Positions 42,508-55,580 of a stretch of 64,000 bases of DNA are shown one piece after another (the first letter of the stretch is position 1; each line of letters starts with the position of its first letter). The notes below the pieces were generated by a model. It was not told where the DNA came from. It did no database searches and saw only the letters and a program-made list of their open reading frames with translations. Source of the stretch: Linnemannia schmuckeri (taxonomy: Eukaryota > Mortierellomycota > Mortierellomycetes > Mortierellales > Mortierellaceae); contig JANATG010000011.1 of the NCBI GenBank assembly GCA_029449235.1, positions 278,001 through 342,000 on the forward strand, written 5' to 3'. The position numbers and the translations under genes are program-made.

Positions 42508-44696
42508 TTAAAATGGAGGTTCTATGCTAAGACATAACTTCTCGAGTGAAATCAGGGTCGTCTCGTCGAGGCTGTTGCACTCGGGGTAGACCCCGCCTCC
42601 TACCCAGGTTGTTGTCTGTCTATGATTATGATTGTGATGATGAAGAGAGGGTCCTGGTGGTGGTAGAGAGGGAAGAGTACGACTCTTATCTATCTTGAAA
42701 AATGTAGAGACACCGGTGCTGATTGTGTGTCTTCTCCCTCCTCCTCCTCCTCCTCCTCCTCCTCCTCCTCCTCCTCCTCCTCCTCCTCCTCCCCCTTCAG
42801 CGGCGATGAATCCCTGTTGTCCTCTGCTGACTCGGTCCAGGAATCGGATAGGTGCTATTGGGTCCGTAGTAACAGAGGTAGCGATGGTATTGATTAAAAT
42901 TGTAGTTGAAGTTGTAGTTATGGCGGAATTAATGGTATAGTTGGTGGTGTCGGTAATATGATTGGAAAGTATGGTTGAATGTTGTAAAGATGCTGCCGGT
43001 AATGGTGGGTGTTGAGGGACAGTTGTCCGTCTCTGGCTGGGTGTTGTTGTTGTTGCTGCTGTTGTTGATATCGTTGTTGTTGGCGCTAGGTAATGGCGCT
43101 CAGATCCTAGTCGTCGATACTCGGACAGCGAAGATCCTGAACGCGAGAGCCGTAGTGGCGGCTGCGGTCTTGGTGACGATGACATTAGCGGCAAAGAACA
43201 TGCACTCGCTTCCGCTTTTCGTGACGACGAAGGCATAGGTCTTGAGGCGGTCCTCCTCCATCCGTACTCCCCTTTGGGCGGGCGATTCGACAGATCCAAA
43301 AGTGCGTCAGCAATTATCAGATCCTGAAGACTTTGCTCCGCACCACCATCATCATTCGCACTATAATCCTCCCCTTCGTCGTCCTCAGCACCACCGCCGC
43401 CACTTTCATTATCACCCTCCTCATCGTCATCTCCATCCTCATGATCTTGATCATCCTCATCCTCCTCGTTATCGTCGGGTTCTTGCTTGTTTTTGTTGAT
43501 GTGGCTCGCTAAGAGATCCCTCAGGACCTTGGACTTCTCGTCAGTGGCCTTCCAGTATGGCCTGAGGATGGAAAAGAATCGGAAACAGACCTCTAATCCC
43601 TCATGGATCTGACTCTGTACGGCAGGGTCCTCTGTCGTTGACAGTTGCATAATGAGACTGCAAGGGAGGACCACCCAAGAAAAAAAATGAAGAGGGATAG
43701 GAAAAGGGATTGCAATTAGCACTGGAGTTTTCTCATCAACGCCAACAAACGCGTACAATGGATTTACAACAAGAAGAACAAACAAGGGTTCACAAAGGCA
43801 ACTTACATAGTCCCTGCAAGATAGAGGGTGAAAGTATGGTGCCCACCGTGGTACTTGATCAGTGTGTCATCAAAGTTTCTGACAATGGCAATGACTGAGT
43901 GGGCAGCCTCGATACACCGTTGCATCGATCGCTCGATTGTCTGAAGGTCCTCGGCATCGTCCGAGTCGTAGTCGTTCTTGTCCTTCTCCTTCCTTCCGTC
44001 CCTTCCTTTTAGTTTCTTCCGCACATTGTCCTTGTTGTTCCTTTTGTCGCTGTCCTCGGTCTGGCTCTTCGTCTCCATGTCGTCCTTTGTACCTTGTTCA
44101 TCGTCATCGCCGCCCACCTCTTCCTTCACCGCTGCCGTAATAACCACTACCGAAACCTTCCTCCCTCCACTTCCACTTCCACTTCCACTTCTGCTTCCAC
44201 CCCCACTCCCACTTCCACCCCCACTCCCACTTCCACCCCCACTCCCACTTCCACCCCCACTCCCACTTCCACTCCCACTTCCACTTCCACCTCCACCTCT
44301 TTGCTGACTCCTGTTAGCCGCAAGGTTGGCGTTCATTAAGATCGGCCGGTGTAGGACCATCACCATCAGGTAATAAAAAACAGACAGATTGACAGAGTTG
44401 AGCTCCAACTGCTGGAAAGAAGTAATGGCATTTGTCGGCCGATAGTCCTCCGGCAATTGTTCCGCCCATTGTAGAAGGGCCTCGTCAGCTTGCTCAAACG
44501 CAAATTTGCATTCTCTGGATGTGAAAATAGGATTCGCCCGCCTCCTTTTTGAACTGCGTGGTGGAGGATGAGGATGTGAGTGAAAGGGGTGATGAGATAG
44601 CTCAGGCTGGATGTTGTGGGATGTTGTAGCTGTAGCTCCTCTTCCTGAAAAGCTGTTGCTGGTGACGCTACTGGTACTGTTGGTTGTTGTCCCTGT

Positions 44697-44727
<31 letters not shown>

Positions 44728-47582
44728 AATGATATGGACTGAAGATTGTCGGTGTTGGACTTGGTGTTGGTGTTTGGGTGTGTGTTGGATAGGGCGAGGC
44801 TGCTGCTTGAAGAGGACGAAGCAGCGGTCAGCATCATGGTGCTATTTGTTTCAGATGCGCATCCGTGATTGGTGAATTTCATGATCGCTGCTGTGACGGG
44901 AACAAATGAGCGGTAGTGCTCCAGAGGCTCGCGTCCGAGCATCAATTGGGGGCGACTCAGAACTCGGAGGATCGATTGAGAGAATGAACTCAGCAGCAAA
45001 GGTCCGTCGTTATTCCGGGGTGGCAGAGGTAAGACTGTCGCTGTTGTCGATGTATGTGATGGTGATGATTTCGCTGTTGAAAGAGAATAAAATGAAAGTG
45101 GTTGTGAGGGTGAAAGTGTGGGCGGTGTATTAGGGTTAAAATGAGAATGAGCGGGAGGAAACAGAGATGACGACGAGGGCGAGGCAGAAGGCCCCGGCAG
45201 GACAATGGAATGGGCAGTCTGTGGTGACGAATGTAGTGCTGCTGATGATGGACTTGATGGTGACATCCGGCTCGCCCCGGGAGCCAATCTTGTGGTGATG
45301 TTTGGGTTGGCGCTAGTGCTGCTGAATGTGGCGCTTGAGGATATTGTGGTTGATCTGATTTGACGCAAGGGCTCAGGTGCTGATGCAAGTCCTGGCATGG
45401 GTGTTGATACAAATGGCACGGCGAGCGACTCCTTCATTCCTGTATTTGTACTCCTCCTCCCGTCGGTTCTCGTCCACCAGTCTCTCCGACCGTCAGGAGG
45501 GTGAGGCAATTCATACCGGGCTGCATCGATTGCAGGTGGCAGTCCAGACATGACCGCGGCGACAGTATCGATAATCATGAGGAAGAAAAATGTGCGGGAC
45601 TTGACTTGGTTGGCCATCCATGCCTCCTCTGGTGAGAGTGAATGAACGCGATGAGGCGAAGGCTGAGCTTCGGTGTCAGTGCTGTAACCGCGGTAGTCAT
45701 GCTCACCATCATCCTCCTCGCTGTACTGGCCTCCATCGTCGTCCTCTCGATGCACCTTTGAACGAAAATCATAGAGTTGCAACTCAGGCGCCATCCGACA
45801 GGCCATTCCTCCGAAATGATATCCTTGTAGCGATCTTCCGGATGAGTACTCGTAAAAGGATAGCAGGAGTGCGGTGTGAAGGTAGCTCATAGTGACCTCG
45901 GAGATAACCTGACGGCTGAGAGCGGCCCGGACCCGGACTGCAAAGAGTTCTCCCGAGAGATAGGGCGGTGACGCGAGGACGGCCGGGTGTGTTGAAAATC
46001 TGGCAGCAATAGCACACATAGCGTCAACGAGGCAAGGGTCGGCAATTCCTTGGTCATACTCGCTCAGGAAGGCGAGTGGGTCAAAGAAATTAAAGTAATA
46101 AAAACAGTGCTCGAAAAAGAGACCGAGTAGATGCTCGATGATTTCTTTGGAGTACGAGTTGGGGGCGGTAAGAGTTGCTGACGAAGATGGTGATGATGTT
46201 GCTGCTGCTGCTGGGGCTATCGCGACGATCTTAGGTCCGGCTGATGCTATTTTCGAGCTGAATGATGGCGACCTCGCTGAAAATGACAACGCTGGAGTAG
46301 ATGATGATGGCGTGAAGACCAAATAGTCTCGAGGTGGCGCTGACATGGGCAAAGAATGTGGAGCCGGGGCGGATGCGGAGGTTATGTTTACTCGACGCTC
46401 AGTCTTATTCGAGATAGGAGGCTCTGCGGGCCCTGTTGTATGCAGGGTCGACGCCGAGGATGGCCCTTGCCTATCCCGTCGATCGTTGATGTCGGGACGC
46501 GGGTCTAGAGCCACGTTGATGCTAGTGTCGCTGCTTCTCCTCCTGCTTCTGTTGCTGCTGCTGCTGTCCGTGGCTTGTGACAATAGAGTCGGCGCACCCC
46601 TGTTGGTGTTGCTGTTGGATGAACCGAGGGGTCGTCCTCTGGTCTTTTGGACGGCAAGGAAGGTACAGTCTTTGTTTACCTTTTGACAACGGCCACATCT
46701 CGGCAGGAGGTAATCTGTTGGACGTCATAGTAACGAACAGAAGACGCAAGAGGGCGTAAAATAAAAAAAGATAAAGCAAATTAATAAAGCTGAATGACGA
46801 ACGAAATATGTGCGGAGTGGATGGAAATAAGGGAGCGGGAGGAGAAAAGGAACAAAGGAGAGCAGAGCATACATATAGAACGTAAAAATAAAAGGAGAGC
46901 AACCTTTGTCCGATAAAGGGCGTTGAGTCAAGCGTGCAGCAGCAGATGCAGATCCCTTTTTTTTGTATCGCTGTGCAGATATAAAAAGTGTTCCTTTGTC
47001 TCCCTTCCTTTCCTTGTACCTCGTGTTTCCATAACCCTTTTGTTTCCTTCAGACTCTTTTTTTTTTCTATCCCATCAACATGAATGTCTTTGAGTAAAAA
47101 AAAAAATAATTCAACGACAGAAATGTCTTTTGTTCCTGGATGTTTCATTATCTGTGAGTGTTGGTTGCCCTTTTGCAAGCGGGCAGACAGCTTCTCCCTC
47201 GTTTTTCGCTCTCTTGAGTAGTGAGTTTGTCATTTTGTTCTTTTGGCTTCTTCTTTGTTATCATTGTCAGTCCCTCTTTTTTTTTTCTGGGTTCTCTTTC
47301 TACAATTGAACACTCAATTACAGAATTAAAGGTCAAAAATCACTCAGTAAAGAGAGAGAAGCGGAGGGAGAGAGGGAAGGAGGACTTGTAATAAAATCAT
47401 CGTCGCCTGCCAAAACAATTAGTAGTACCACACTGTCGCTTGCGTTCACGACAACGGTCGCAGGCTTGGGTCACTCGTGTCCGTCGATTGGTCCAGGTCA
47501 GCAGCTGGGCCTGTCGCTTGGCATGAGGCTCGTCGGAGGAATCGTGCTGATCCTGAATGGGCGCAATGGCAGGTCGATCCAT
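42508..47582 (-). CDS. Zn2Cys6 transcription factor, 1,403 residues
   Basis: Fungal binuclear zinc cluster regulator. Minus-strand exons 47429-47582, 43807-46714 and 42508-43657 join in frame. The zinc cluster is split by intron 1: ACDRCRERKRQC from exon 1, then DYLLPRCGRCQKVNKDC from exon 2. This gives the classic C-x2-C-x6-C-x6-C-x2-C-x6-C at residues 41-70. A middle-homology (fungal-specific transcription factor) region follows from about residue 200 (LLGLFFEHCFYYFNFFDPLAF), continuing past SYLHTALLLSFYEYSSG. Long Ser/Thr/Pro/His stretches are inserted, with a Gly-Ser repeat at about 800-850 and a poly-Gly run near the C-terminus. Exon 3 opens with an acidic patch (DDNEEDEDDQDHEDGDDDEE). 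The target genes are unknown. Intron 1 is long (714 bases) for this window. The ATG at 47582 is the first in frame. Confidence 0.9.
42735..42791 (-). repeat. CTC/GAG triplet run coding poly-Gly
   Basis: About 19 copies of CTC on the plus strand, read as GGA/GGG-type Gly codons in the minus-strand transcription factor. It is likely to vary in length between isolates. Confidence 0.85.
44165..44299 (-). repeat. CTTCCAC/CCCCACT minisatellite coding a Gly-Ser tract
   Basis: Interrupted 6- and 18-base repeats, plus-strand CTTCCA, CTCCCA and CCCCCA, translate on the minus strand to alternating GSGSGS and GGGSGS. It forms a flexible spacer in the transcription factor. Confidence 0.85.
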
Positions 47583-49097
47583 GGAGACCGCCTTTTCTTG
47601 GGTGTTGGGTGAATGTCAGGAAAGGAAAAGAGATGGAGAGAGGATGTAAAAGAGAAAAAGAGGGATGAGTTTGAAATGAGAAAAAGAGGAGATGCCGCGA
47701 AGGTCCATCATCAAACAAAAAAAAAAAAAAAAAAAAAAATCAACAAAAAAAAAGCCAAAAAAGAGGGGAGAAGTGTGTTGTATGTGTGTGTATGTGTTTT
47801 TGTAGTCAGTCGTATTAATGTTTTATTTTGACATATTTTTTGGACAGTTGCTTCTTTTTTCGTCGAAAAAAAACCCTTTCTTTGAGTTGAGAGTAGAAGG
47901 AGAACACACACAGAGAGAGAGGGAGTGAGAAAGAGGGAGGGAGGGAGAAGAGAGAAAGAGAAGGGGAGAGGGAAGGAAGGTGACGTGCTGTTCTGTCTTT
48001 CTGTCTTGGGGAAGGAGGAAGAGACAACTATCCACTTTTTCGGCCATGGCCAAATGGACAGAAGGGAAAAATGTTCTTTCAAACCAAAGCTAGAGACGGC
48101 GGAATAACACTGATGAGGAGACGACCAAGGAAGTGAGCCAAAACCGGGATCATTCGTCGAGATGGGCGATATCAATACCGTCGCCGTCGAACTCATTCGT
48201 TCACCATTGCAGGTCGATTGAATGAGTAATTATTCCGCCTCTACCTCCTCTGTTGTCCTCTCTCCTTACTGCCGCTGTTGCTGCAGGGTCTACTTTATTC
48301 TCCCTCCCTCTCACTTTCCTACTCCCCATTTCGCTCAATTCTTTTCCGCTTATCCAGCTCTGCTGACTCTCTTTCACTCTCTCCCTCCCTCTATTCCTCT
48401 ATCTCTATCTCTTTCTGGCTGTTTGACTCTCTGACTCCCTGGCTTTTGTTTGCTTACTAACTCCTACTCATATGTCTTGTTTGATGGGTTTGAGCTGTGT
48501 CCCAATTCGGGTATGAGCGCCGACTACTCGGGTGTTCACCGCTCATGTTCCCATCTCGATGAAGAGACAGCTCGAATTTCATCGCTCTTGATTGGTCAAT
48601 ACCACACACAAACTAATTTTTTCCTTATTCCTGTTCCGCCTGAGAAAAAATATCTTCATAACTTTTTTGCCTTTCCCTTTTTATTTTATTTTATTTTATT
48701 TTTTTTTCCAGCTTTTTGTTATTGCCATTTACTAATGAAAAAAGAGCCGACCAGTTGGGTCCAGACGTACATACATGACCCCACTCGTCGGCACCATATA
48801 CAAAAACCATTTTGGCATCTCTCTCTCTTTACTTGTGTCATGAATAGCAATAATAACGACGACGGTCCTAATCTTCATTTTCATCATTTTGATCAATAGC
48901 GATAGAAATATTCCCAAGAAGGCAGAAAGCATGTCTTAGTTGATCTTTGTCCTTTAATTTTTGACATTGTTCTCCGAGATCTGAAAATGAGACAAATCTG
49001 ATCACCTCTCAGCAAGCATCACCAGATCGGCAACAAAGAACAAAAACTCCTGGAACCCTTGAACTTTCCAGAAACATGTTTGTTCTTCTAGACACGG

Positions 49098-49132
<35 letters not shown>

Positions 49133-51215
49133 CCTTCTCTCTGTTTTAACACACAACTGTGAATGCAATGCTGCAATATTGGTTCTATTTCGATCAACGG
49201 CCATCCCACTCTTTCGGAATGATTGCGTCATAGACGAATAAAACAAGTTGTGTCGCAGTTGTTTCTTTTTCTTTTTTTTTTTTTATGGTACAGTACTGAT
49301 AACAAACAAAAAGCAGAACATACATCAATTACAGACAGCAATGTAGGAATTAGTTTTGCACCCAACCTTTTTTACAAGGCCCTGCCAGTTCGTTGGTGCA
49401 ACCTTCTCTTTGTCCTCCTTACAAAGTTGAATGGTGTTTCTCAGGAACGAATCCAGGATACACTAGAGGTAGATCCGAGAGTGTATCAAGTCCTCGAATT
49501 CGTTGCCTCTTGTGATGTCAGTTAAAGTATTGATCTGAGTCTGTTATGGACAAAGCGGAAACGAGCATGCCACCTATTGCGTCTCGGAATTGGCAAATTC
49601 TCCACATTCCTCACAATGTGATGATTTTTTTGCCGATGGTACCAAATCCAACAGAACCAACAGCTTTCTCTTTGAAAACAAAGAACTTGACTTACTATCA
49701 ACCACACCAGCCAATCACCGCATTGTCCAAGCAATCATTGCTTACGTTTACTTTAGAAAATATTTCGGGGAGACTTAGGAGATAGACCTAATGTTAACAG
49801 ACAATGCCAAAAAAATCCTCACAGCTTCCGAAGAATGCCTCTATAAGTTCAATTTCATGATATGGCCGAACAGATGGCAGCTGCCCAAGGATGACAAGAG
49901 TAAGGGACTTTGTCTCTTGGTACGTGTAGGCCAGCTCCAACCACATAGTATTTTTATGCCTAGGTCCTCTTTGACGACAGTAACAAGTTCCCTCTTGCGT
50001 ATGTTGCCCCGCCATCCCCACATCCATCTCGTACCTATTTTTATCTCACCTTGGTTAATCAAGTTCACTTCCGTAGGGCAGACCGACATAGGATCATGAA
50101 TTCCACTGAGCTACTCCACAACATTTTTTACGCTTTGATATGGAGCATTTTACTTTTATTTGCTATTTTGAAGCGCTGCTGTTCGCCGGTTTCCCCCAGT
50201 TTCCTATCCCTCTTTAACAGTGTCAGGGATGAAAAACAAAAGAAAGTTGAGAACAGTGAAATGCAATATCTACTCAAAGACTATAACACTATAAACAAAA
50301 AAAAAAAAGTGCGTACATGACGTGATCATTGGATCGGAACCTCCGCCTTGGCTGCAACGGGCTTGACCCCATGGCCAGATCCTCTTGTTCACAATTGTTG
50401 TTTTGTTCATGCTCCAAATCAGTTCAAATGTCATGCTGACCTTCCTAGTTATAGAGAGTGATTTTTCTCAACTACATGCGTAAAAAGTGCGGCAAGACGG
50501 CGGGTCGAGATGGCGGCGCTCAAAAAGCACAGATTCATTTGCGAGGTGGAACACGCACATACTGAAAATATGAGGAACGTATGAGAAATCGACATCAGGA
50601 GGATAAAGCGCTGAAAAAACAAGCCTTGGATGTCATACGCCAAGCCAGCAAGAGTTCACAAAACAGGGAGCTGCAGGGGGCGAGCGAGAACGCTTCCAAA
50701 AGAGGTCGAACGGTAAACTTTATGTCCATGCTCACTCTCTCGCGTGTGTTTATGTGTGAGCAGAGAGATGGAGGAATTGGGCGTCAAACGTACGGTGAAT
50801 TTCGAACAGCCCATGTACCACATGTACCTCTCGAGTCTCAAGAGCCCAATGCAAGCACATATAGTTTTTTTTTGTTTTGTTGTTGACATTTGTTCGCCGA
50901 GATTTCATCCACTGTTTGTTGCCAATAAACTCTGCCTCCCAGCAAGATCCGTGATGACACAATAATATCACATATATTCGTACATGATGTCCCTAACCAC
51001 CCAATGACACATATGAACCATGACCTCATGGACCGACTCCCTGTTAGCGTCCAGTATTTTTTTTTCTTTTTTTGTCAGTGTGTTTGAAGGGAAGAAAAGT
51101 CGGCCATAAGCAGTACACCTCCAGATGCTGGGATGGGTTTTTGGGTGAAAAAATAGCTGTTTGCTTTATGATACAGAATCGGGAAAGAAAAAGAAAACTG
51201 AAAAGGCTGGCACTG

Positions 51216-51248
<33 letters not shown>

Positions 51249-52264
51249 GAAGCGCGATAAGGGAATGTTTGGAGCGGAGGAGGAGGAGGGGAGGGACTGT
51301 GAATGTGATAGTCGATCGTACTATAGCGTGTCTGGTCGTGTTGATTCATAATGTTCAATCTCATCTGGTGCTTGCTCAATAGGGCTGACAGGGACATGAG
51401 ATGGGGAGGAGGGAAGGAGAGCAGATTGAAGTATAGAGGTGAACAAAGAGTACTGAAGCGTCTTAAACGACAAAAGTAGATTGAGCGTGAACTCTTGACG
51501 GTTGTGCTGACAAAGACAATGATCTTTCTGGTGAAAAGAGGAAAGGGATGATATGGTAGGAAGACCAGGTACGAACACAGAGAGAAGAACGGAAAGCCCG
51601 TGTTAAAATTTCGAACAGAATGTAGCCGAAGCTGATGTCCATATTATCCATGATTACAATAACCCAATTCTTCACAATGCGTACTTTGTTTGTGTTTCCC
51701 GCTGTTGCGCTTCAATGAGCTCCTATGACAAGGAGGTTGTGTCCAAGACTCCAACGAAACAATCTTCGTTCTCCCCGAGAGACGATTGACGCCAGTGTGA
51801 ACTCGCTCTGAGACGAGTAAAGGCTTGTAGAAAGCAACGATGACCAGGTCTGCCAATTGACAAGACAAGAACGTATACAATGCGCTGAGGTGTTACAGAG
51901 ATCGGGGTGAAGAGGCATCCCAGTTCAAATCAAAGTGAAAAAAAGTCGTGGAAAAGAAGCGAAGTGTTGATGGGGTGGGTACAAGGCTCGATGGCGGTGG
52001 TGGGGTGATTGCAAGAAGCGAAGGGAGTCAACGACGAGAAGTGCGCAAAGTAAGGGTAGAGTAAGGGGGAAGGAACTGAGTAAAAGAAAAAAAAGATTGT
52101 ACTGAAAAAAGAAAACGAAAATAACAAGTTTGCGCGCACATGTTGTAAACGAACGAGGAACAACTGTGTCGGTTGCGAGGGAGGAGGAGAAAGACAGACA
52201 GGTAAAGCAGAGGAAGTAATGATGAAGAGAAAGTGAGAAGGAGCACGCGTAGCATGTCTCCTGT
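47583..52264. other. 4.7-kb gene-poor region
   Basis: No gene with usable start, codon pattern or family signature was found on either strand. It contains poly-A near 47715-47740, poly-T near 49104-49132, a GAGAGAGA tract near 51219-51248 and a purine-rich block near 47900-47980, which is the CT-rich promoter side of the transcription factor. Some plus-strand pieces at 49340-49870 read protein-like in changing frames (KLNGVSQERIQDTLEVDPRV; HRIVQAIIAYVYFRKYFGE), with stops between, so a decayed gene is possible there. No tRNA was recognised. Confidence 0.45.
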
Positions 52265-55200
52265 TTACCGGTACGGCTGGTAGGCCGTTGCTGCTGCTGC
52301 CTGGTATCCTGTTGCTGGTTGTTGGTATCCTGCTGCTTGATAGCCTGTTGCCGCAGCAGGGTACGCACCCGCTGCTGCAGGGTACGCACCGGCGGCTGGG
52401 TAGGCCGTTGCTGCTGTGGCTCCCGCTGCTGGATAGGTACCGGCGGCCGTAGGGTAGGCTGCTGCTCCTTGATAGGCTGTCGCTTGTTGATAGCCTGCAC
52501 CGGTGGCCTGATATCCTCCTGCGGCAGCAGGGTACGCAGTAGCTCCGGCGGCAGCTGGATAACCAGTGGCAGCGGCTGGATAGGCGGTAGCTCCTGCAGC
52601 GGCGGGATACGCTGCAGCTGGGTAAGCAGTTGCAGCTGCGGCCTGATATCCGTTCGCAGCGGCGGCTGGGTAGGCAGTGGCGCCAGCTTGATACCCTGCG
52701 GCAGGTGTTTGGTATGCTGCTGCCGCTTGTGCTTGTTGTTGGTAAGCAGTAGCAGTGGCAGGAGTCTGATACGCAGCGGCGGCCTGATATCCGTAGTTCT
52801 GAGCATATGCTTGAGAGTAAGCGGCCTGCTGTTGTTGCTGTTGTTGTGCCTGTTGTGCCTGTTGCTGCTGCTGTTGGTGTTGCTGCTGAAGTGCTGCTGG
52901 TGGAGGCTGTGCAGGCAAAGGGGGTTGGCGTCCAGCATACCCGGTAGCAGCAGCCCCATATCCTGTGGCAGCAGCAGCGGCGGCTGGGTTGTTCTGGTTC
53001 AAGGGGATGCTGTTGACGCTGGCGTTGTTGTTTGCAGTGGCGGTTGGGTTGTTGTTAAATCCAGGTGCGTTTTGCTGTCCTGCACGATTCGAGGCTCCTC
53101 CAGCAAAGCCACCTCTGCCACCTCCACGACCTCCACGACCAGCGTTTGATGGGCGCTTGTATGGAGTTGCCTGCTCGGAGGGATTTTGCCAATCTCGTCC
53201 GTTGGGTCCGGCAGGTCCTCGGGTGGGACCGCCTGCACCGGCTGGAGCTGGAGGGGCCGCATTCGCCTGACCGTTAGGATACCACTCTTGTTGATAAGGG
53301 GCGACAGCAGCAGCCACTGGGGCAGCTACTGGAGGCTGCTGAGCATACTGGTCATAACCCTGGGCCGGTGGCTGTTGGCCGTACGCTTGAGCCGCAGGGG
53401 CTGCCTGGCCATAGGGCGCAGCATACGCACTGGCAGCAGCAGCGGGTGGTCCGGCGTTGGGCGCATTGTGGAAGGAAGGGTCTTGAGCCGCATTTGGATT
53501 AGGAGATCCGGCGGGAAGTTGATTGCCCTGTTGTGTCCAATTGAGGAGAGGTGAAGGCATAATTAATGGATGCTCCAAATCTAATTTCGTCTTCAATATT
53601 TCGCTCATTTATCATGTAGGGAGTACTTTACCTGATCCCAACGCATGCCCTTTGCATAGTCAAAGATCGACTTGACATCGCCTCCTTTGGGTCCTCTGAC
53701 CTGACCAGGAGGAGGGGGACCCTGGTTCTGCATAGGAGGGCCTTGAGGAAGGCCTTGGGGAGGGCCTTGAGGAGGACCTTGGGGAGGCAGAGGAGGGCCA
53801 CGGGGAGCTCGTGGAGGTCTCTGTCTATCGTTGTGATCGGGTCCTTGAAATCGAGGTGGCTGCTGCTGACTTTGGTGTTGCTGCTGTTGCTGCTGCTGAT
53901 GATGATGAGGACCTGGGGGACCGTTCTGATGAGGATGCTGCTGCTGTTGCTGCTGTTGCTGCTGTTGGCGCTGCTGATAATGGGGAGGTCTCTGTTGCTG
54001 CTGCTGATAATTCTGATCGTTGGGTCCAGAGCCGTAAGGACCATTGTTGGTGTTGTTGTTGTAGTTGTTGCTATTGTTGTTATGATGGTGATTGTTGTGG
54101 TTAGGGTGATGGGGACCATGGTGGTTCTGGTTCTGGTGTTGGTTGTTGTTATTGTTGTTATGAAATCCTTGGTTGTTGTTACTGTTGCTGTTGAACCCTT
54201 GGTTGTTGTTGTTGTTGTTGAAGTTATCTCGAGGACGCTGCTGGAAGTGATCGCCCTGGCGACCACCACGATAAGGCTCGTCACGACGGTACGGTCTCTG
54301 GTCCTGCATACCACCTACCGACAGAAGATAAGATTATAAGAATGTATCAGCATCCGAAGCCAATGTGAGTGGGACAGGGACTTTTGAGTCCCAGAGTCCC
54401 AGAGTGCTAAATGGTGACGCGTCTCAACGAAAGGTCTGGAAGGGAATTGGCCAATCACAAGAGGGTAATCCAAGATACAACAACATTCAAGTGTGATCAT
54501 GCTTAATATCAAGTTGTGTGGTGCCTTACCTCGGAATCCACCACGACGCATGGGACCAGGTCCACCATGATGGTTGTTACCAGCGTTATTGTTGTAAAAG
54601 TTGCCGCTGTTATGGTTGTTGTTGTGGTTGTTAAAGTTGTTGTTGTTATTGTGGTGATGGTTGGGGTTGTTGTTGTGATGGTTGTTGTTGAAGTGGTTGT
54701 TGTTTTGATGGTTAGGACCGTTGTTCATGTTGTTGTTGTTGTTATTGTTGAAAGGTCTTGGGTTGTTGAAGTTGCGGCTGTTGTTCTGATACCCATAGCG
54801 GTTGTTAAAGCCTCCACGACCACCTCTCTGGTAGGGTCGACTGTAGTTGTTGTTATGGTGAGGATGGTGGTTATTGTTCCCCTTTCCAGCTGGGTTGGCA
54901 TTGGCGACAGGAGCTGCCTTGGCGAGGGATCCCGCAGACTGACCTTCCCCGGTCGTTTCGGTACTGGATTGTGCTTTGTTGTTCTTGGACTCGGCAGCAG
55001 CAGTCTCTGAGGGCGCGGGAACAGAGGACACGAGCTCTGTGCCCTTGTAGCCCTCGTCCTGCTCGGTATAAAGGTCGCCAGAGGCATCGGCTGCACGGAC
55101 AGAGACCTCGGGATCGGTCTCCATAGCGGAAGAGTTGGCTTGGTTCGACTCTGCTTCCTCGTTAGTGGGTTTGTCAGTCTCGATATCTTGATTGGTCGAG

Positions 55201-55580
55201 GCCTCCTGTTGGTTGGTCTCGACAGCGGTCTCTGAGTTGGCAGGCTCGCCCATCACTGTGTCGGTTCCTTGAGAGGAATCAGCCTGTGCTGGCGCTGATG
55301 AAGATTCAGCCGCAGGTGCTGACGACTGATTGTCGGCTGAAGAGTCGGCGATGATGGCGTTTTCATCTTTGGGTGCTACTGTGGGAGTAGCATCTGCTGT
55401 TGTGGCTTCCGCTGAAGTCCCTTGAAGAGCGGCGGCGGGTTTCTCAGTGGTGGGGATAGAGGCAGGTGCCTCAACTGCAGTCTCGACGGGAACAGGAGCA
55501 GCGACTGGGACGGGAATAGGGACGGTACCGGTGTCAGGGCCAAGGACGGCGGATTCTGACTTGTCTGGAATATCGGCCAT
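52265..55580 (-). CDS. RGG- and Asn/Gln/Ala-rich low-complexity protein
   Basis: Minus-strand exons 54530-55580, 53632-54314 and 52265-53527 join in frame to 998 residues. Order: an acidic Ala/Thr/Pro/Glu-rich N-terminus (1-270); an Asn/His-rich stretch with Arg-Gly boxes (YQRGGRGGFNNRYG, MRRGGFRG) at about 280-350; an Asn/Gln-rich part (NNNNNQGFN, QQQQQQQHPHQ) with PPQGPPQG repeats to about 570, closing with a compact motif FDYAKGMRWDQ; then GRGGRGGGRGG and finally about 200 residues of degenerate Ala-Tyr repeats (AAYPAAATGY, GYQAAAA). No folded domain is recognised. The composition is that of RNA-binding, granule-forming or prion-like proteins. The ATG at 55580 was chosen because upstream in-frame codons read as a CT-rich leader. 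The stop at 52265 overlaps a possible donor (CG-GTAAAC), so a further exon is not excluded. Confidence 0.75.

Noticed and set aside
50449..50643. Possible RNA gene with a GGGTCGAGATGGC box-like sequence
   Set aside because: No cloverleaf partner arms could be found, so a tRNA is not supported.
52319..53149. 276-codon plus-strand frame rich in Cys, Ser and Gly
   Set aside because: Antisense shadow of the Ala-Tyr repeat exon of the minus-strand gene.
53628..54314. 228-codon minus-strand frame rich in Thr and Ser
   Set aside because: Frame-shifted shadow of the Asn/Gln-rich exon 53632-54314, which is the frame that splices correctly.
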